Shown here: positions 44,889 through 55,976 of the stretch, piece after piece
How the letters are laid out: each line of letters opens with the position of its first letter
Position numbering within the stretch: position 1 is the first letter of the stretch
Source of the DNA: Rhizobiaceae bacterium
Lineage (GTDB): Bacteria; Pseudomonadota; Alphaproteobacteria; Rhizobiales; Rhizobiaceae
Assembly: GCA_017643495.1 (NCBI GenBank)
Contig: JAEPNK010000001.1
Span: 1,035,623-1,099,622, forward strand
DNA: 64,000 bases
Direction: 5' to 3'
Position numbers and translations under genes: made by a program
The notes under the pieces: generated by a model
What the model was told of the DNA's origin: nothing
Databases searched by the model: none
The model's input: only the letters and a program-made list of their open reading frames with translations

Positions 44889-45500
44889 TTAACCGGCAAT
44901 CTCCGGCTTGCGTTCTGTGAGAATGAAGTCAACAATACCCCATTCAACGGCCTCTTCCGCAGTCATGAACCTGTCTCTGTCCATGGCATTTTCAAACTCC
45001 TCGAAGCTGCGCTTGCAGTGCTCCGAGTACAGCCTTGTCACACGTTTCTTGGTTCGCAAAATTTCTTCTGCATGAATGAGCATGTCCGAGGCCTGTCCCT
45101 GAAACCCGCCGGAAGGCTGGTGGATTAGCACGCTGGCATTGGGCAAAACAGCGCGTTTTCCGGGCGCTCCCGCCATGAGCAAGAAAGAGCCCATGGAGCG
45201 TGCCGTTCCCATGCAAAGGGTATGAACAGGTGCGCGGATATACTGCATCGTGTCATACATGGCGAACCCGCTGGAAACGACCCCGCCCGGCGAGTTGATG
45301 TAGAACTGGATGGGCTGTTCACAATTTTCGGCTTCCAGAAACAGCAACTGCGCGCAAACAAGTGCTGATACATCATCATTGACTTCACCGTTCAGAAAAA
45401 TGATCCGTTCCCTCAACAGGCGCGAATAAATGTCGAAAGACCGTTCGCTGCCAGCGGATTGTTCCACCACCATGGGGACGAGTTGCATTTTGTCGCGCAT
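44889..45500 (-). CDS. clpP: ClpP-type protease subunit, paralogue away from clpX
   Basis: A 203-residue S14 serine peptidase. The catalytic Ser is in [13 protein letters not shown], where most ClpPs read QAASMGA; the His is in [14 protein letters not shown] and the Asp in DRDRFM. The start at 45500 is set by AGGAG. It lies downstream of an ArsR/SRPBCC gene pair (34-base gap) and clpX is not seen, so it is probably one of the extra ClpP paralogues common in alphaproteobacteria. Its ATPase partner is unknown. Confidence 0.88.
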   Translation of the reverse strand: MRDKMQLVPMVVEQSAGSERSFDIYSRLLRERIIFLNGEVNDDVSALVCAQLLFLEAENCEQPIQFYINSPGGVVSSGFAMYDTMQYIRAPVHTLCMGTARSMGSFLLMAGAPGKRAVLPNASVLIHQPSGGFQGQASDMLIHAEEILRTKKRVTRLYSEHCKRSFEEFENAMDRDRFMTAEEAVEWGIVDFILTERKPEIAG

Positions 45501-45534
45501 GGCGAACTCCTGTCTGGTTTGGTTTTGATGGGTG

Positions 45535-45894
45535 TCAGGCGGCAAGCATCAGCAAACGGCGATTGCCATTGGCTGCACGTGGCGGCGACCGGTTCAGGCG
45601 GGCATCTGTCAACTGGTGGCGTATTTTCAGCAGGGTTTGTTCACCGTCGACCGGTTCGATCTGGAAAATGACTGTGCTGGCAAGATAAGGCGGCTCAGGA
45701 TCACAAAGCCTGTAACGTACCTCTCGCTGATAGTCTGAAAATACCGGCTCTGCTGTTTCCAGCCTGTCGTCAGTCAGCCATCGCTCAAGATGCTCAGGCT
45801 TCGTGATTGCCCGCCAGACTTTTTCCGGCATTGCGTCCAGAAGATACTCCTGTTCCACCGCAATCGGCATTGCTTCCGGGTTTGAAATATTCAT
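45535..45894 (-). CDS. SRPBCC (AHSA1-like) domain protein
   Basis: A 119-residue START/SRPBCC-fold protein: [27 protein letters not shown] at the N-terminus (in pieces), a hydrophobic pocket region and an unusually short C-terminus rich in Arg/Asn. Its ATG overlaps the ArsR stop by four bases (ATGA), so it is coupled to the regulator. The two genes are the separate equivalents of the fused protein at 10769. Confidence 0.82.
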   Translation of the reverse strand: MNISNPEAMPIAVEQEYLLDAMPEKVWRAITKPEHLERWLTDDRLETAEPVFSDYQREVRYRLCDPEPPYLASTVIFQIEPVDGEQTLLKIRHQLTDARLNRSPPRAANGNRRLLMLAA

Positions 45895-46202
45895 GGATCC
45901 ATTTCCTCCAAAAGCGATTTCAGTGCGTCGATTTTCTGCGGCCAGTAGGCGCGATATCTTGTTAGCCAGTTTGCAATTGCCACAAGCCCGTCAGGGTCCA
46001 CTTCATAATTGATATAACGCCCCTGGCGTTCCTGCCGGACAAGACGGGCCTTGCAAAGCACGGCAAGATGCTGGGACATGGCGGGCTGGCTGATATTCAT
46101 GCCGTCACGCAAGGTACTTGCATTCATGCTTTCATGCGCAAGCTTCTCCAGAATGGTTCTTCGTGTCGGGTCAGCCAGTGCCTTGAAGAGTTCGTTTTCC
46201 AT
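45891..46202 (-). CDS. ArsR-family HTH regulator
   Basis: A 103-residue winged-HTH protein: MENELFKALADPTRRTILEK, SMNASTLRDGMNISQPAMSQHLAVL and RQGRYINYEVD. No metal-binding CxC is present. The start at 46202 gives the usual ArsR opening; the frame is open 17 codons upstream across an operator-like dyad, which argues against the longer start. It is likely autoregulated and controls the SRPBCC gene, possibly with clpP. Confidence 0.88.
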   Translation of the reverse strand: MENELFKALADPTRRTILEKLAHESMNASTLRDGMNISQPAMSQHLAVLCKARLVRQERQGRYINYEVDPDGLVAIANWLTRYRAYWPQKIDALKSLLEEMDP

Positions 46203-46207
46203 GAAAT

Positions 46208-46229
46208 CATATAAGCAGACACTTATGTG
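46208..46229 (-). promoter_or_regulatory. Operator-like dyad upstream of ArsR gene
   Basis: CATATAAG, six bases, CTTATGTG: arms match at seven of eight positions. It ends six bases before the ATG at 46202, so a bound dimer would cover the initiation region. Confidence 0.55.
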
Positions 46230-46374
46230 ATTCGCAAGCCCTGCCGGAAACAATTCCGGTGGCGATGAAACCTGTATCCATTTGCATTATGCAAAGCCCG
46301 GATGTTTTGCAGCGTCGGTTATCCGTGCCGGTTGAATGCCCGCATGACACTTCAGCCTGCCTGATGTCCCGGTG

Positions 46375-46806
46375 TCATGTGTCGAGCAGGTCAGACAGCT
46401 TTACGGCATCTTTCTCGCTGAATCGTTTGCCGATCTGTGTTTCAAGCACCCGCCGGTAAACCGGCCACATCCTTTTGAGCAATGTCTCACCCGATGGCGA
46501 AATATGAATGATCTGTCCCCTGCCATCCTCGTCACAACTTTGACGGTGGATATGCCCGGCTTTCTCGATACGGTCCAGAAGCCGGGACATGTTGTACTGG
46601 GGTATCAGCATCTCTGTTTGTAGCTGGAACGGCCGCAACCCTTCCGGCTTGATCCGGTCCAGTTCCAGCAGCAGGTCATACCATGACAGGGGGGGCAGTC
46701 CTTCGTCTTTCAGTCCGGTTTCGATCGCCTGCAGCACATGGGTGGAAAAACGAACCAGCCTTGCCCAGGCGGTGATATGCGATTGTGTCAGTACAGGTTT
46801 GCTCAT
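46375..46806 (-). CDS. MarR-family transcriptional regulator
   Basis: A 143-residue MarR-type winged HTH protein. Helical dimerisation segment, then LSWYDLLLELDRI, FQLQTEMLIPQYNMSRLLDRIEKAGHI (recognition region, in pieces) and the wing DEDGRGQIIHISPSGETLL. The ATG at 46806 is preferred to 46830 from family length. It is divergent from a GST gene across a 172-base spacer carrying two palindromic operators. Confidence 0.88.
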   Translation of the reverse strand: MSKPVLTQSHITAWARLVRFSTHVLQAIETGLKDEGLPPLSWYDLLLELDRIKPEGLRPFQLQTEMLIPQYNMSRLLDRIEKAGHIHRQSCDEDGRGQIIHISPSGETLLKRMWPVYRRVLETQIGKRFSEKDAVKLSDLLDT

Positions 46807-46852
46807 GACAACAGCAGGTAGCATGTACATGCGATTGCATCAAGATTGACAA

Positions 46853-46892
46853 CAAGATGCAAATGCATTTATATGAATGCAAATGCATCTTG
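46853..46892. promoter_or_regulatory. Double palindromic operator between MarR and GST genes
   Basis: ATGCAAATGCAT occurs at 46857-46868 and again at 46877-46888, centres 20 bases apart, i.e. two helical turns on the same face. The outer bases CAAGATGCA and TGCATCTTG form a perfect nine-base inverted repeat. This fits a MarR dimer pair repressing both divergent genes. Confidence 0.7.
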
Positions 46893-46978
46893 TTTGAACC
46901 TGCCAGTTAACGCTTAACGCTTACCGGTTTCGATATGCCCGGCGGTTCATCACCCATTAATCCGGAAAGGTAACCGCC

Positions 46979-47680
46979 ATGACATCAGAACTAACACTCG
47001 TCAGCCATCCACTGTGCCCCTATGTACAGCGTGCAGCCATCGCTCTTGCTGAAAAGGGGGTCGGGTTCGAGCGGACTTTTATCGACCTGGCAGACAAGCC
47101 GGACTGGTTCCTGAAAATTTCACCATTTGGCAAGGTGCCGCTGCTTCAGGTTGGCAGAGCGGGGTCTTCAGGCGTTGTTTTTGAATCAGCGGTGATTGTG
47201 GAATATCTGGAGGAAACGCAACCCAATCCGTTGCACCCGGGTGAAGCGCTGGAGCGTGCCCGTCATCGTGGCTGGATAGAGTTTGCGTCAGGCCTGTTGA
47301 ACCTGATTGCAGGCTTGTACAATGCCAAGACAGAGGAGGACTTCCGGGAAAAACAGAAAAAGCTTCGCGAAGGATTTGTCCGTCTGGAAAAAGACCTGGA
47401 AGACCGTGGTGCAGGCCCTTTCTTCGCCGGTCTGGAATTTTCGCTTGTAGATGCCGCTTTTGGCCCTGTGTACCGGTATTTCGACACGTTCGAACAACAG
47501 GCGGGTTTGTACATGCTGGATGGATTGCCACGGCTCGCCGAATGGCGCAGCAAGCTTGCTAGCCGCCCCAGTATCATGAATGCCGTCAGTGAGAACTATC
47601 CCGAATTGCTGACCGGCTTCTTGTTGAAGCGCAAGTCATATCTCGCCAGCCTGATTACCGGGTTTGCCGCCAAACCGTGA
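46979..47680 (+). CDS. Glutathione S-transferase family protein (Cys-type)
   Basis: A 233-residue GST. The thioredoxin-like domain has HPLCPYVQRA with Cys13 as likely active residue (omega/lambda-like), FGKVPLLQ and the glutathione-binding FESAVIVEYLEE. The all-helical C-terminal domain follows from about 90, with a C-terminal FSLVDAAFGP. A GGAAAGG box precedes the ATG. It is divergent from the MarR gene, so induction by an electrophile or phenolic ligand is plausible. Confidence 0.88.
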   Translation: MTSELTLVSHPLCPYVQRAAIALAEKGVGFERTFIDLADKPDWFLKISPFGKVPLLQVGRAGSSGVVFESAVIVEYLEETQPNPLHPGEALERARHRGWIEFASGLLNLIAGLYNAKTEEDFREKQKKLREGFVRLEKDLEDRGAGPFFAGLEFSLVDAAFGPVYRYFDTFEQQAGLYMLDGLPRLAEWRSKLASRPSIMNAVSENYPELLTGFLLKRKSYLASLITGFAAKP

Positions 47681-47771
47681 CCTCGGCTTGTGGATGCTCG
47701 TTCGGCCGACTGTCACCTGTCTTCATGTCTAACGGAAGGGCTTGTACGTGGCGAACACGCAACCGTTGCAG

Positions 47772-48410
47772 TCAGCATTTTTGCGCAACGATGAAGTGGC
47801 TTGGCGGCGAAGCTGGATAATTGCCCGTTTCGACGATCCGGAACCCGGTCTCTTCGACAAGCTTGTCCAGATCGGAAGTGCTCATGAATTTCACAAAAGG
47901 TGCCTTGCCGAAGAACTGCATGACCGGAATGGCAAGTCTCATAAGTCCGAACTTGAACGATGGAGTGCCCGATGGAAGACAAACGGATTTCGAGATGAAA
48001 TATCCACCCGGTCTGATTGCCTGATGTGCCCTGGCAATCACGCCTGCACTGTCTTCGAGCAAGTGCAACAGGTTGAACGCCAGCACTACGTCATGTTCCT
48101 GTCCGTTATCAAGCGCATCTTCAACGCTGGCAGCCCTGAATTCAACGTTTTCGATATCTGACTGGTCCAGCTTGCCTTTTGCCAGGGCGATCATTTCCGG
48201 TGACAGGTCGGTTGCGGTGATCCTGCCTGCCGCGTCAGCCAGCAGCAAGGCGGTCGACCCGGTTCCACATCCCAGCTCCAGAACGTCATCCGTATTCTTC
48301 AGGTAATTGCGCGTGCGCTCCATGGTCTTTTCATAGGCCGGCATGTCCTTGATGGGTGAACGGGCATATTTCCCGGCGGCATCGTTCCAGAATTTCAGTG
48401 AGTTTTGCAT
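47772..48410 (-). CDS. Class I SAM-dependent methyltransferase
   Basis: A 212-residue methyltransferase. Motif I VLELGCGTGSTALLLADAAG near 43-62, ATDLSPEMIALAKGKL and FNLLHLLED (motif IV region) are clear. The N-terminal FWNDAAGKYARSPIKD is typical of small-molecule or lipid-type methyltransferases. The start at 48410 gives this opening. Divergent from the LysR gene at 48496 across 85 bases with a palindrome. Substrate unknown. Confidence 0.82.
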   Translation of the reverse strand: MQNSLKFWNDAAGKYARSPIKDMPAYEKTMERTRNYLKNTDDVLELGCGTGSTALLLADAAGRITATDLSPEMIALAKGKLDQSDIENVEFRAASVEDALDNGQEHDVVLAFNLLHLLEDSAGVIARAHQAIRPGGYFISKSVCLPSGTPSFKFGLMRLAIPVMQFFGKAPFVKFMSTSDLDKLVEETGFRIVETGNYPASPPSHFIVAQKC

Positions 48411-48435
48411 GGGCAGGATCCTTTTCGGGAACATA

Positions 48436-48447
48436 TTGCATATGCAA
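48436..48447. promoter_or_regulatory. Palindrome in methyltransferase/LysR intergenic space
   Basis: TTGCATATGCAA, a perfect 12-base palindrome 25 bases upstream of the methyltransferase ATG and 48 upstream of the LysR start. It is a candidate site for the LysR protein. Confidence 0.45.
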
Positions 48448-48495
48448 ATGAGAACAGGAATTCCCAAAATTGGTATTCTTGATATACATAAATGC

Positions 48496-49392
48496 ATGAA
48501 TTGGAAATCTGTATCGTTTGATTGGAACCAGACGCGGGCCTTTCTTGTAACTGCAGAGGAAGGCTCCCTGTCGGCTGCTGCCCGTGCGCTGAGACTGACC
48601 CAGCCGACGCTGGGCAGGCAGGTATCGGCCCTTGAGAACCAGCTCGGCGTCACACTGTTTGAAAGGGTCGGCAAATCACTTGTACTGACCCCTTCCGGCA
48701 TGGAATTGCTGGAACATGTGCGGGAAATGGGGGATGCGGCGCGAAAGGTCTCCCTTGCTGCATCCGGCCGGTCGCAGGCGATTGAGGGCAAGGTGTGCAT
48801 CACGGCCAGCGATGTCATGGCCGCAGAAAACCTGCCCGCCTTTCTCGTCTCGCTTTATCAGGAAGCACCGCTGATCGAAATCGAGGTATTGGCTGAAAAC
48901 CAGATCACGGACCTGTTGCGCAGGGAAGCGGATATTGCCATTCGCCATACAGAGGCCGGACAGCCGCACCTTGTTTCACGGTTTATCGGCAATGCCAGCG
49001 CCCATTTTTATGCCTCCACCTCCTATCTGGAGAAGAACGGAAAGCCCGAAACAGCCGATGAATTGCAATCACACGGATTTGTGGGGTTTGGTGATAACGG
49101 GCGGCTGATAGCGCATTTGCAGGAAATCGGGGTCTCACTTTCCGAAACGAACTTTACGCATAACTCCGCAAGTGGTCTTGTTGCCTGGCAAATGGTCAGG
49201 GCAGGGCTTGGCATCTCGATCATGTCGGACCAGGTAGGCAGCAAATATTCCGGGATGGTGCGACTTGATCTCGACATTCCCCCGATCAGGTTTCCGGTTT
49301 GGTTGATCACACACCGCGAACTGTATACCAGTCGCCGGATCCATCTGGTTTTCGAGAGGCTTGAAACGTATCTGAAAGCCACACTGGTATAG
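48496..49392 (+). CDS. LysR-type transcriptional regulator
   Basis: A 298-residue LysR protein. The HTH covers about 9-68 (FDWNQTRAFLVTAEEGSLSA, RALRLTQPTLGRQVSALE) and the effector-binding domain begins near 95. The ATG at 48496 is chosen from domain length; no ribosome-binding box is evident, and in-frame upstream starts exist back to about 48441. It probably regulates the divergent methyltransferase gene. Confidence 0.85.
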   Translation: MNWKSVSFDWNQTRAFLVTAEEGSLSAAARALRLTQPTLGRQVSALENQLGVTLFERVGKSLVLTPSGMELLEHVREMGDAARKVSLAASGRSQAIEGKVCITASDVMAAENLPAFLVSLYQEAPLIEIEVLAENQITDLLRREADIAIRHTEAGQPHLVSRFIGNASAHFYASTSYLEKNGKPETADELQSHGFVGFGDNGRLIAHLQEIGVSLSETNFTHNSASGLVAWQMVRAGLGISIMSDQVGSKYSGMVRLDLDIPPIRFPVWLITHRELYTSRRIHLVFERLETYLKATLV

Positions 49393-49410
49393 ATGCCCAG
49401 ACGGTTTTTG

Positions 49411-50709
49411 CTAGGCTTGGCCCTTGGCACGCTCCATGACACAGAAGAAAAACCCGTCAGTCCCTGTCGAGGCCGGTGTCAGGGTGATGGTTTGCATGTC
49501 GGATGACCACGGTGCCGGTTTGTCATATCCGTAAAGCTCTTCCCATGCCCCTCCGGCTGATATGATCTCGAATTCCGGATTTGCTTCGACAAAGGAATAG
49601 ACCTGGTTTTCGTTTTCCTCGGGAAAGATTGAACAGGTAATGTATATGAGATAGCCGCCCGGCTTGACGAACGGTGCGCCGGCCTGAAGCACTTGCTCCT
49701 GTTGCTCAAGGCGCTGTTCAAGGTTCTTGGTATCCAGTCGCCATTTTGCATCGGGCCGCCGCCGCCAGGTGCCTGATCCTGTGCAAGGGGCATCCAGTAC
49801 CACCCGGTCCATCCGTCCATGCAGTGCGGAAAGGTCATCTTCCGGGGCATGGACCTGCACGTTGTGCGTTCCGGCCCGTTTCAAGCGTTCGTGTATGGGG
49901 GCCAGCCGCGACTTGTCGCTGTCGTAAGCGTGAACCTGCCCCTTGTTTTCCATTGCCGCTGCGAGTGCCAGAGTTTTCCCGCCTGCACCGGCACAGTAGT
50001 CCAGCACACTTTCCCCCGGCCGGGCAAAAACCAGATCGGCGACAATCTGGCTTCCTTCATCCTGGATTTCAAACCGGCCTTTCCGGAATGCTTCTTCCAC
50101 TTGAACATTGGGTTGGCGGGCAAACGGTTCCGGGGTATCGATACGCATGCCGTGCCGGGCAATCGGAGTGGGTTTCGCGCCGGTTCGGGCAATTTGCCTG
50201 AGTGTTTTTTCGCGGCTTGCCTTAAGCGTATTGACCCGCATGTCCACCGGCGGCCTGTTGCCAAAGGCCTTGAGTTCATCAATCCAGGCCTCACTGAAAT
50301 TTGCCTCGAAGCTTGGAACACACCATTCCGGCACATCTGCCTGAACATCGGCAGGCGCTTGTGATAGGTCGCGCTTCTCCATACTGGCAATTTCATCTGC
50401 GCTCAGCAGTTCGGGTGCAAACCGGTCATCCTTCAACTGGCCGTGCAGTTCTGCGGGTTTCATTCCCCAATCATTGACGAGCAGTGAGAATACCAGCAAC
50501 CGGCTGGTTTCTCCGCCGGAAAGATAGTGCAGCGATTTTTTCCGCCGCAGACAGTCGTAAACAATATTGCCGATTGCCGCGCGGTCACCCGAACCGGCAA
50601 ACCGGTGGTTGAGCCCCCAGTCTTTCAGCGCGTCAGCAGCCGGTCGCCGTCTCGTTTCAATGTCGTCGAGAACCTCGATTGCTGCCTGTATCCTGCCACC
50701 AAGACGCAT
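49411..50709 (-). CDS. RsmB/NOP-family rRNA (cytosine-5) methyltransferase
   Basis: A 432-residue SAM-dependent RNA m5C methyltransferase. The SAM loop is VLDYCAGAGGKTLALAA, motif IV is DAPCTGSGTWRRRPDAKW and the catalytic motif VI is YITCSIFPEENE. The N-terminal region resembles the NusB-like part of RsmB, so 16S C967 is the probable target. A GGGCG box precedes the ATG. It follows the MAPEG gene by nine bases on the same strand. Confidence 0.88.
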   Translation of the reverse strand: MRLGGRIQAAIEVLDDIETRRRPAADALKDWGLNHRFAGSGDRAAIGNIVYDCLRRKKSLHYLSGGETSRLLVFSLLVNDWGMKPAELHGQLKDDRFAPELLSADEIASMEKRDLSQAPADVQADVPEWCVPSFEANFSEAWIDELKAFGNRPPVDMRVNTLKASREKTLRQIARTGAKPTPIARHGMRIDTPEPFARQPNVQVEEAFRKGRFEIQDEGSQIVADLVFARPGESVLDYCAGAGGKTLALAAAMENKGQVHAYDSDKSRLAPIHERLKRAGTHNVQVHAPEDDLSALHGRMDRVVLDAPCTGSGTWRRRPDAKWRLDTKNLEQRLEQQEQVLQAGAPFVKPGGYLIYITCSIFPEENENQVYSFVEANPEFEIISAGGAWEELYGYDKPAPWSSDMQTITLTPASTGTDGFFFCVMERAKGQA

Positions 50710-50718
50710 GTTTCGCCC

Positions 50719-52751
<2,033 letters not shown>

Positions 52752-52870
52752 TTAACGATTGGCGATTGTCGTTACCATGCCGCCTGCACCATGAAAAGCT
52801 TTTTCGCGCGGTTTCGCACACTCAATGACCAATTCCCGGCGCAATGGCGGAATGTCGCCATCTCCGTGCC

Positions 52871-54727
52871 TCAGCGGCTGATCACCAGCACCCGGACACG
52901 GGCACCGCTGGGCGATACTTCCTGCATCCAGGAAGGCAGGTCGCCCCTGATGATCCTGGCCGATACCGAAGCCTCGCCAAAGCGCGAAATGTCGCCCGCA
53001 ACGTTCCCGGTGCAAAAGGCGACATAGTCGATCCCGTATTTGCCTGCGATCTGTCGCGCGGTTTGCGTGTCGGTTTCCAGAAAGTCGAGTGTAGCCAGGA
53101 TCAGCTTTTCATTGCGATGATAGGGGCCGGCAAGCACACGGTGCCTTGTGTGGGCCAGCACCGCCATGCTGTTGGACAGGTCAGCGAGTACCAGACCCTT
53201 GTCCAGGGTATCCAGAAACGCATAGTCGACATTCATCAGGCAGTGATCCGGTTCCCGTCGTGGAAGCCTGTTTTCCTTGCCTTCGGAGAGTGCTTCAACT
53301 TTCTGCGCAGGTTCACCGGAAGATGCATCGCTTTCCAGAGGAAACAGCAGCACCCCGGCGACATGCCAGAACATGCCGACAAGCGGCACCATGGCAAAGA
53401 AGGCAAAGCCGTTTCGCAGCAGCGTTTCATTTGCATACCGCACCCTGAGCCAGTCGGCGGTCATTTTGGCAAACACTACACAAAACGGAATGGTGACATA
53501 GGCTGCTGTCCGGATAACCCGAACCTGGTACAGTGTGCCAAGGGAGAATGCGACAAGCACTGCATACAATGTCAGCAGTTTGGCTGTGCGGTATTGCGGA
53601 TTTGCAAGCACTATGAGCCCGATGGCAAGCATTGCCAGCAGGTAGCCTGCCGTGGCCAGCCAGTGAAACGGGTATTCCGCAAGAACATGCGCAAGGGATT
53701 TCGCCTCACTGACCTGCTCAAGCCATCTTGTCCTTGCTGCTTCACTGACATTTCCATAGGGCCCGGCCAGACAGTCGGGAAACAGGGCAAACAGCAACAG
53801 TGCAGCCAGGACAGCCAGACAGGCGCCTGCAAAACCCTTTCTGATCAGCCGGCTTGCTGGCGAGCCGGTGTCGAGAACCGGGGAAAGCAGGTAGAGCACA
53901 ATGTAGGCAGTGCCCACCAGCAACAATGCTGCCAGATAGAAAAGCGAATTGGCATCGCAATGCGTCTGGAAATAGCCGCCGGGCGGAAAACTGAGAGCGT
54001 AAAATGCGGTGCTGGCAACCATAAGGGAAAGCCCGGTTCGCAACATGCCCCGGCCATCGCGATCCAGCCCGGCAGCCCATTCAACCCCGGTTATTGTCAT
54101 CATGACCAACACAATTGGCAGTGTGTCGAGCCCAATGGTGACCGTAAGCGCGAGCGCCCCACCCAGCAACAGGTCTCCCCACCATGTTTCGCGGGAAACG
54201 AAGCCGAGAACCATGACGGAGAAAAGCAGTATCTGGACATTGTGGTGGTCAATCCGCCCGATCCCGAATTGGTTGATCGAGGATACCGAAAGAAGTACCA
54301 GCAATGTCGGCAGATAGCGGTTGTATCCGTCCAGCAACCGGTCACAGACAAGTGTCCATGTCACGATTGTTGCCGTCAGCAGGACAATCGGCCAGACGAT
54401 CGCGGCAAGGTTTGCCGCCGTATCAAAATCAGTGACTGTGCCAAACAAAAGGATGAGGAGGCCGAGCGGAACATCAACCAGCCGCGACCAGTGCATGTCG
54501 GCACTGCTGCCTGCCGGGCCGATGCGGTATGCGGCAAGGTCGAACCATCCCTGGCCACCAAGCCAGCTCTTGACCTGTTCCATTCTCAGAAAATCATCAG
54601 GCCCGTACAATTCACCATGCCACAAAACGGAAGGTATGCGCCCCTGGCCCCAAAAAAGCTGAAACGCAATGGCGAGGCAGGCGATCAGTAAAAGTGACGG
54701 ATTTTGCAGCTGGCTTCGGGCGCGCAT
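52871..54727 (-). CDS. STT3/AglB-like membrane glycosyltransferase (GT-C) candidate
   Basis: A 618-residue polytopic protein with about 11-12 membrane helices up to residue ~480 and a C-terminal soluble part of about 130 residues. The first extracytoplasmic loop has acidic D44-D45 (YGPDDFLRM) and ADMHWSRLVDVP (77-88), and the next loops have GRIDHH (157-162). This order and spacing recall STT3/PglB/AglB oligosaccharyltransferases (DxD-like acid, MHW, GxxDHH). The WWDYG motif of the catalytic domain is not seen; instead a LAGPYHRN segment occurs. It is divergent from a GtrB/DPM1-like glycosyltransferase. I infer a polyprenyl-phosphate-linked sugar transfer role, acceptor unknown. Confidence 0.6.
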   Translation of the reverse strand: MRARSQLQNPSLLLIACLAIAFQLFWGQGRIPSVLWHGELYGPDDFLRMEQVKSWLGGQGWFDLAAYRIGPAGSSADMHWSRLVDVPLGLLILLFGTVTDFDTAANLAAIVWPIVLLTATIVTWTLVCDRLLDGYNRYLPTLLVLLSVSSINQFGIGRIDHHNVQILLFSVMVLGFVSRETWWGDLLLGGALALTVTIGLDTLPIVLVMMTITGVEWAAGLDRDGRGMLRTGLSLMVASTAFYALSFPPGGYFQTHCDANSLFYLAALLLVGTAYIVLYLLSPVLDTGSPASRLIRKGFAGACLAVLAALLLFALFPDCLAGPYGNVSEAARTRWLEQVSEAKSLAHVLAEYPFHWLATAGYLLAMLAIGLIVLANPQYRTAKLLTLYAVLVAFSLGTLYQVRVIRTAAYVTIPFCVVFAKMTADWLRVRYANETLLRNGFAFFAMVPLVGMFWHVAGVLLFPLESDASSGEPAQKVEALSEGKENRLPRREPDHCLMNVDYAFLDTLDKGLVLADLSNSMAVLAHTRHRVLAGPYHRNEKLILATLDFLETDTQTARQIAGKYGIDYVAFCTGNVAGDISRFGEASVSARIIRGDLPSWMQEVSPSGARVRVLVISR

Positions 54728-54862
54728 TGCAGGTCTTCATGCTTCGGTTAACCGGTCGCAAGCCTAGGCCGTAATCATTAAATTAAGATTTATTGGATAT
54801 GCAGTCAGCAAGCCGCAAACAGTTTTGCGCGATATTGTTTCAGGCAATAAACAGGCTTCTTG

Positions 54863-55777
54863 ATGAGTGAATATTCCGGTGTTGCCGTAATCATACCCTG
54901 CATGAACGAGGAAGCCGCCATTGCCAAGGTCGTGCAGGATTTTCGTGCCTCCCTGCCGGGATGTACGGTGCACGTTTACGACAACAATTCCACTGACAGC
55001 ACTTCGCTGGTCGCCAGTAAGGCTGGTGCTGTTGTCGGTTTCGAAAAACGTCCCGGCAAGGGCAATGTCGTTCGGCGCATGTTTTCGCAGATCGAGGCAG
55101 ACATCTACATCATGGTGGACGGCGACGACACGTATGATGCGAGCCAGGCCCCCCAGCTTGTGAAAACCCTTCGCGAGGAAGCAGTCGACATGGTTGTGGC
55201 GGCGCGCCTTGGTGCCAGTGAAAAACATGAACGGGCAGGCCACGCGCTCGGCAACCGGTTGTTCAACGTGCTTTACAATTCACTGCTCGGGCGAGAGTTT
55301 TCCGACATCTTTTCCGGCTATCGCGCTTTCAGTCGCCGTTTTGTGAAAAGCTTCCCGGCACTGTCGACCGGGTTTGAGATCGAGACTGAACTCTCTGCCC
55401 ATGCCTCACAATTGCGATTGCCTGTTGCTGAAATTCCCTTTCACTACAAGGACAGGGCCGAAGGTTCGGAAAGCAAGCTCTCCACGTTCCGGGACGGGTT
55501 TCGCATCCTCAAGACAATTGTTGTCCTGTTGAAGGAATACAAGCCGCTCTACTTTTTCGGGTTTGCCGGTTTGATCGGTGCCGTTCTCTCTGTGGCGATT
55601 TTCCTGCCGGTCTTCTTCGACTATCTCAAGGATCCCGATACCTCGCTCATTCCAACAGCTGTCCTGTCCACCGGCATCATGATTGTCGCTATCCTGTCCG
55701 TAACCGCAGGCGTTATCCTGGATTCGATCCGTCGCTTCCGGGCTGAAGTAAAGCGGCTGTTTTACAACATCAGCTGA
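54863..55777 (+). CDS. GT2 glycosyltransferase, GtrB/DPM1-like
   Basis: A 304-residue inverting GT2 enzyme. VAVIIPCMNEEAAIAKVV and YDNNSTDST near the N-terminus, the metal-binding VDGDDTYD (about 91-98), FSDIFSGYRAFSRRFV and FEIETELSAHA match polyprenyl-phosphate glycosyltransferases. Two C-terminal membrane helices (about 231-253 and 264-285) anchor it. It would make an undecaprenyl-phosphate-sugar donor on the cytoplasmic face. The ATG at 54863 is used; a TTG codon precedes it. It is divergent from the STT3-like gene, a likely functional partner. A GGCGGG/CCCGCC hairpin lies downstream at 55826-55843. Confidence 0.85.
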   Translation: MSEYSGVAVIIPCMNEEAAIAKVVQDFRASLPGCTVHVYDNNSTDSTSLVASKAGAVVGFEKRPGKGNVVRRMFSQIEADIYIMVDGDDTYDASQAPQLVKTLREEAVDMVVAARLGASEKHERAGHALGNRLFNVLYNSLLGREFSDIFSGYRAFSRRFVKSFPALSTGFEIETELSAHASQLRLPVAEIPFHYKDRAEGSESKLSTFRDGFRILKTIVVLLKEYKPLYFFGFAGLIGAVLSVAIFLPVFFDYLKDPDTSLIPTAVLSTGIMIVAILSVTAGVILDSIRRFRAEVKRLFYNIS

Positions 55778-55976
55778 AACCTTCTGCTTGCGCTTGTCTG
55801 CGCTTTCCGTGAAGGCTTGCATTTCGGCGGGCTCAGCCCCGCCATGACGCGGCAGAAGAGCCGGACGTGTGCATTTTGTCACATCGCGAACCGCAGGCTC
55901 TTGCAATACTTGTCGCGATTACCCAAGGGCATTTCTGCCTGAAGGTCTGGCAGAAAGGGGCGCAGGGGTTTTTGCA

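Noticed and set aside
52844-54691. 615-codon open frame antisense to the STT3-like gene
   Set aside because: Composition (very high Cys, Gln, His) is typical of a reverse-frame artefact; the minus-strand frame has membrane helices and motifs.
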